From Smittia aterrima (Eukaryota; Arthropoda; Insecta; Diptera; Chironomidae), in contig CP093831.1 of NCBI GenBank assembly GCA_033063855.1, positions 28,706,001-28,770,000 on the forward strand: a DNA stretch of 64,000 nucleotides. The letters are read 5' to 3'. A program made the translations under genes and the position numbers. Positions 62,301 through 64,000 of the stretch are shown here, piece by piece. The notes under the pieces were generated by a model. The model was not told the origin of the DNA, ran no database searches, and worked only from the letters and a program-made list of their open reading frames with translations. Position 1 is the first letter of the stretch. Each line of letters begins with the position of its first letter.

Positions 62301-63393
62301 GAAGTTTGAATGAACTCATCCATATACAATGAGCAGAAAAACTTTGTTTTTTAGTCAAACTTTTGTCGGGATACGAATATTGCTAAAATTCTTAGACAGC
62401 AAAGAAATGAGTGCTACATGGCTGCTTTGTTGTTGTCTTCTTCTTATGTCGCGCTTCTTAGTTCTTCATCAAAATTCTAAACAGTTTTACTCAATGAAAA
62501 GGGAAAAAAATGCGAATAGAAGCAAAGGAAAAACGTGGAAATATGCGCGTTTCTTTTGGTTTCACCTTTTTTTATGGATCTTGGAAGTAAATCATTTGAC
62601 GACAATGAGCAATGGTTTCAAGTTCCCCTTCGCGTCAGCAGGAAATGATTCGTCTGCTTGTAATAAAAAATTAAGATTTCGCGACGACGATTTCATATAC
62701 ATATTGTGTAATATTCTTTAAAGTGATTGTGCTTCCTCTTTTCTTTTTTTCCGCAAGAATATTCATAGAATTAGGGTCAAGAGACATAAATCGCGGCAGC
62801 GAAGAAAAGCAAAAGGGGAAAAGGCGAGACATGAACAGACACTTACGACTGGCAAAGCTAAGTCACGGAAATGCGTCACAGTGAATGGCTCATTTGGGGT
62901 TGCGACATCTAGCATGTGATGGGGCGCCTGGGAACGTTCCTCGACAGTTGCTTTCGCCGTTGCAATGCTCAAACCCTCGTACACCTGAAGCATAACAATA
63001 TTTATGTATTAATAAATAATCACTTAATTCGAATTTCGATCAAAAGGCAATTATTAAATTCTATGGGTAGGGGACACGCAATTGGAAATCGATACACTTA
63101 GACAAGTGAATTAGTTTAGAGATAGCAAAGTTTTTGTTGTTGCGGTTGTATGTTCAGTGAAAGGGAAAGTGATAAATATTTATTAAATTTAAAAAATAGT
63201 TGAAGGGGCGACTATAAATAAAGCGAGTGAGAGTTATCTCTCTGATCATAAACAAAATTCAAGGTTATGTTACCTGCATTGAATCTGCCGAAATGATTTC
63301 TGCGTTGAAACGACGGGCCAACTCTATCGAGAGTTTTGTCTTACCCGTGCCCGTCGATCCAAGTATCACAATCAAAGGAACTTTACGTAGCAT
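41374..63393 (-). CDS. TRIT1: tRNA dimethylallyltransferase (TRIT1/MiaA family)
   Basis: Seven exons, 63393-63274, 62984-62847, 58066-57768, 45878-45808, 45510-45458, 42432-42332 and 41941-41374, join in frame to 449 residues (human TRIT1 has 467). The enzyme adds an isopentenyl group from dimethylallyl pyrophosphate to A37 of tRNAs that read UNN codons, in cytosol and mitochondria. Seen: P-loop GSTGTGKT at residues 12-19, catalytic-region SADSMQVYEGL across the first junction, APHHMLDV, IIVGGTNYYIESIL, the RALEVFKDHGK helix across the exon 3/4 junction, LNNRLDARVNSMVKDGLL, GVLQTIGFKEF, TKRYSRKQLKWIRNR, and a C-terminal matrin-type zinc finger (CEIC ... HLHQTSNRH) typical of eukaryotic TRIT1. 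The gene is stretched over 22 kb by introns of about 4.8, 11.9 and 3.0 kb. The last acceptor is a CAGCAG pair, which allows two forms differing by one residue. Confidence 0.9.
42433..45457. other. TRIT1 intron 5 (about 3.0 kb)
   Basis: No confident gene inside. A plus-strand TATA box (TATAAAAG at 43156-43163), followed at 43227 by a GTAAGA donor-like site, looks like a promoter with a noncoding first exon. A 135-codon minus ORF (45014-45421) has no family signature. A short A-run (10 bases) lies by the exon at 42301. Confidence 0.5.
45879..57767. other. TRIT1 intron 3 (about 11.9 kb)
   Basis: The largest gene-free stretch of the window. It is mostly AT-rich with somewhat GC-richer blocks (for example near 47860-48190 and 53380-53640). 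GAGA-type repeats occur at 48379-48400 and pyrimidine-rich runs near 49320-49345 and 56014-56028. CCGGCAAA occurs at 47904, 48083 and 53602. Many short ORFs are present, none with a recognisable product. No tRNA, transposon or long repeat was recognised by eye. Confidence 0.5.
58067..62846. other. TRIT1 intron 2 (about 4.8 kb)
   Basis: No recognised gene. It holds another CCGGCAAA (58493), a block rich in TCG/CGC at about 61080-61330 that differs from its surroundings, and a 130-codon plus ORF at 62329-62721 starting with ATG but with no known family. Confidence 0.45.
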
Positions 63394-64000
63394 TATTCTT
63401 TTTTTGTTGTTTTTTTCCGAGCACAATTTTTTCACAATTTTTATTTTGCTCTAAAATTTACTTTCTCTTAAGCATCAATTCAATTCAATTACATTCGTTT
63501 TCACTCTATCACTCGTTTATAATGATTTTCACTGTCAAATAAAGGAAACTTCAGACTTTCCAAAAGATTTTCACTCGAGTTTACATTGTTTTGGTTTTGA
63601 AGATCGCGAAAAAACTAGTTCGTATCGTTGCTGGAAACTAAATAACTAACTTAGTTTCCGACTAAGTAAAAATTGTAATTTAATTCGCTTTCTAGAGGCT
63701 TAGCGACAACTTTTATTAATTTTAGAAAATATTTCAGCGATACGAATTGAATTAAGTTCAAGATCATTTTTGAAATCAAGTTCTCAACGGTCATAAAATT
63801 ATTTTTGATCTTGTCTCGTATACATTTTCTCCGGCTTTTTTCTTGATACGCTTTTTCCCATATCAATTGAATTAATCAAGCAAGAAGTGATTCTAGTTAG
63901 TAGACTAGCAATGCTTAATCATTTCCTTGAATCAATTTTATAAAGTTCAATTCAATTCCAATTTAAATATTCGCGGGTTCACTTTCATCTCTTCAGTCAT
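63394..64000. promoter_or_regulatory. TRIT1 upstream region to the right edge
   Basis: About 600 bp before the TRIT1 start codon on the minus strand. It should contain its promoter. AT-rich, and no other gene seen. Confidence 0.45.

Noticed and set aside
62329..62721. 130-codon plus ORF starting with ATG in TRIT1 intron 2.
   Set aside because: No recognisable domain, composition like the surrounding intron, and no promoter or splice context.
1..64000. CRISPR arrays, bacterial operons, tRNA genes and intact transposons.
   Set aside because: None was seen. No regularly spaced repeats, no tRNA B-box with matching arms, no transposase or reverse transcriptase frames.

Overview
The window is nuclear DNA of an insect, most likely a small-genome nematoceran fly (midge-like). 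This is inferred from spliced genes with GT-AG introns often only 50-70 bp long, AT-rich intergenic DNA, arthropod TATA/TCAGT core promoters, and recognisable insect orthologs. No bacterial or viral genes and no intact transposon were seen. Exon models were made by reading splice sites and checking that the frame stays open across every junction. All complete models close in frame, but no transcript evidence was available.

Layout. 1-666 (-): 5' part of a MATH/BTB-like gene running off the left edge. 1827-3325 (-): PGAP2 (GPI-anchor remodelling). 3950-10437 (+): a NuMA/Mud spindle-orientation protein with a long, internally repeated coiled coil and three alternative C-termini, two of them membrane-anchored. 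11329-20386 (+): four tyrosine-aminotransferase-like paralogs in tandem, with a tiny secreted proline-rich peptide gene (16304-16601) between copies 2 and 3. 20702-21748 (-): NDUFAF6/sicily (complex I assembly). 21995-24396 (-): a PH-domain protein with tyrosine motifs resembling an adaptor. 26249-33722 (-): STIM, the ER calcium sensor, with myotrophin (30520-31208, +) nested in its first intron. 34188-35046 (+): YIPF5, and 35249-36014 (-): a p24/TMED cargo receptor, both early-secretory-pathway genes. 36260-36979 (+): an unrecognised 202-residue protein. 37850-40422 (+): an SLC6 (SLC6A15/17-like) transporter. 41374-63393 (-): tRNA dimethylallyltransferase (TRIT1), whose small exons are spread over 22 kb by introns of about 3, 4.8 and 12 kb. 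Almost all of the right-hand third of the window is therefore TRIT1 intron.

The genes do not form one pathway. Local themes are a metabolic tandem array (TAT), an ER/secretory cluster (STIM, YIPF5, TMED), and several divergent pairs sharing short promoters (PGAP2/mud, STIM/YIPF5, TMED/unknown gene). The most interesting observations are the alternative membrane tails and tandem repeats of the Mud protein, the embedded secreted peptide, the phosphotyrosine-like motifs of the PH protein, the nested myotrophin, and the very large TRIT1 introns with promoter-like and enhancer-like sequence. I did not find a convincing wholly new system.
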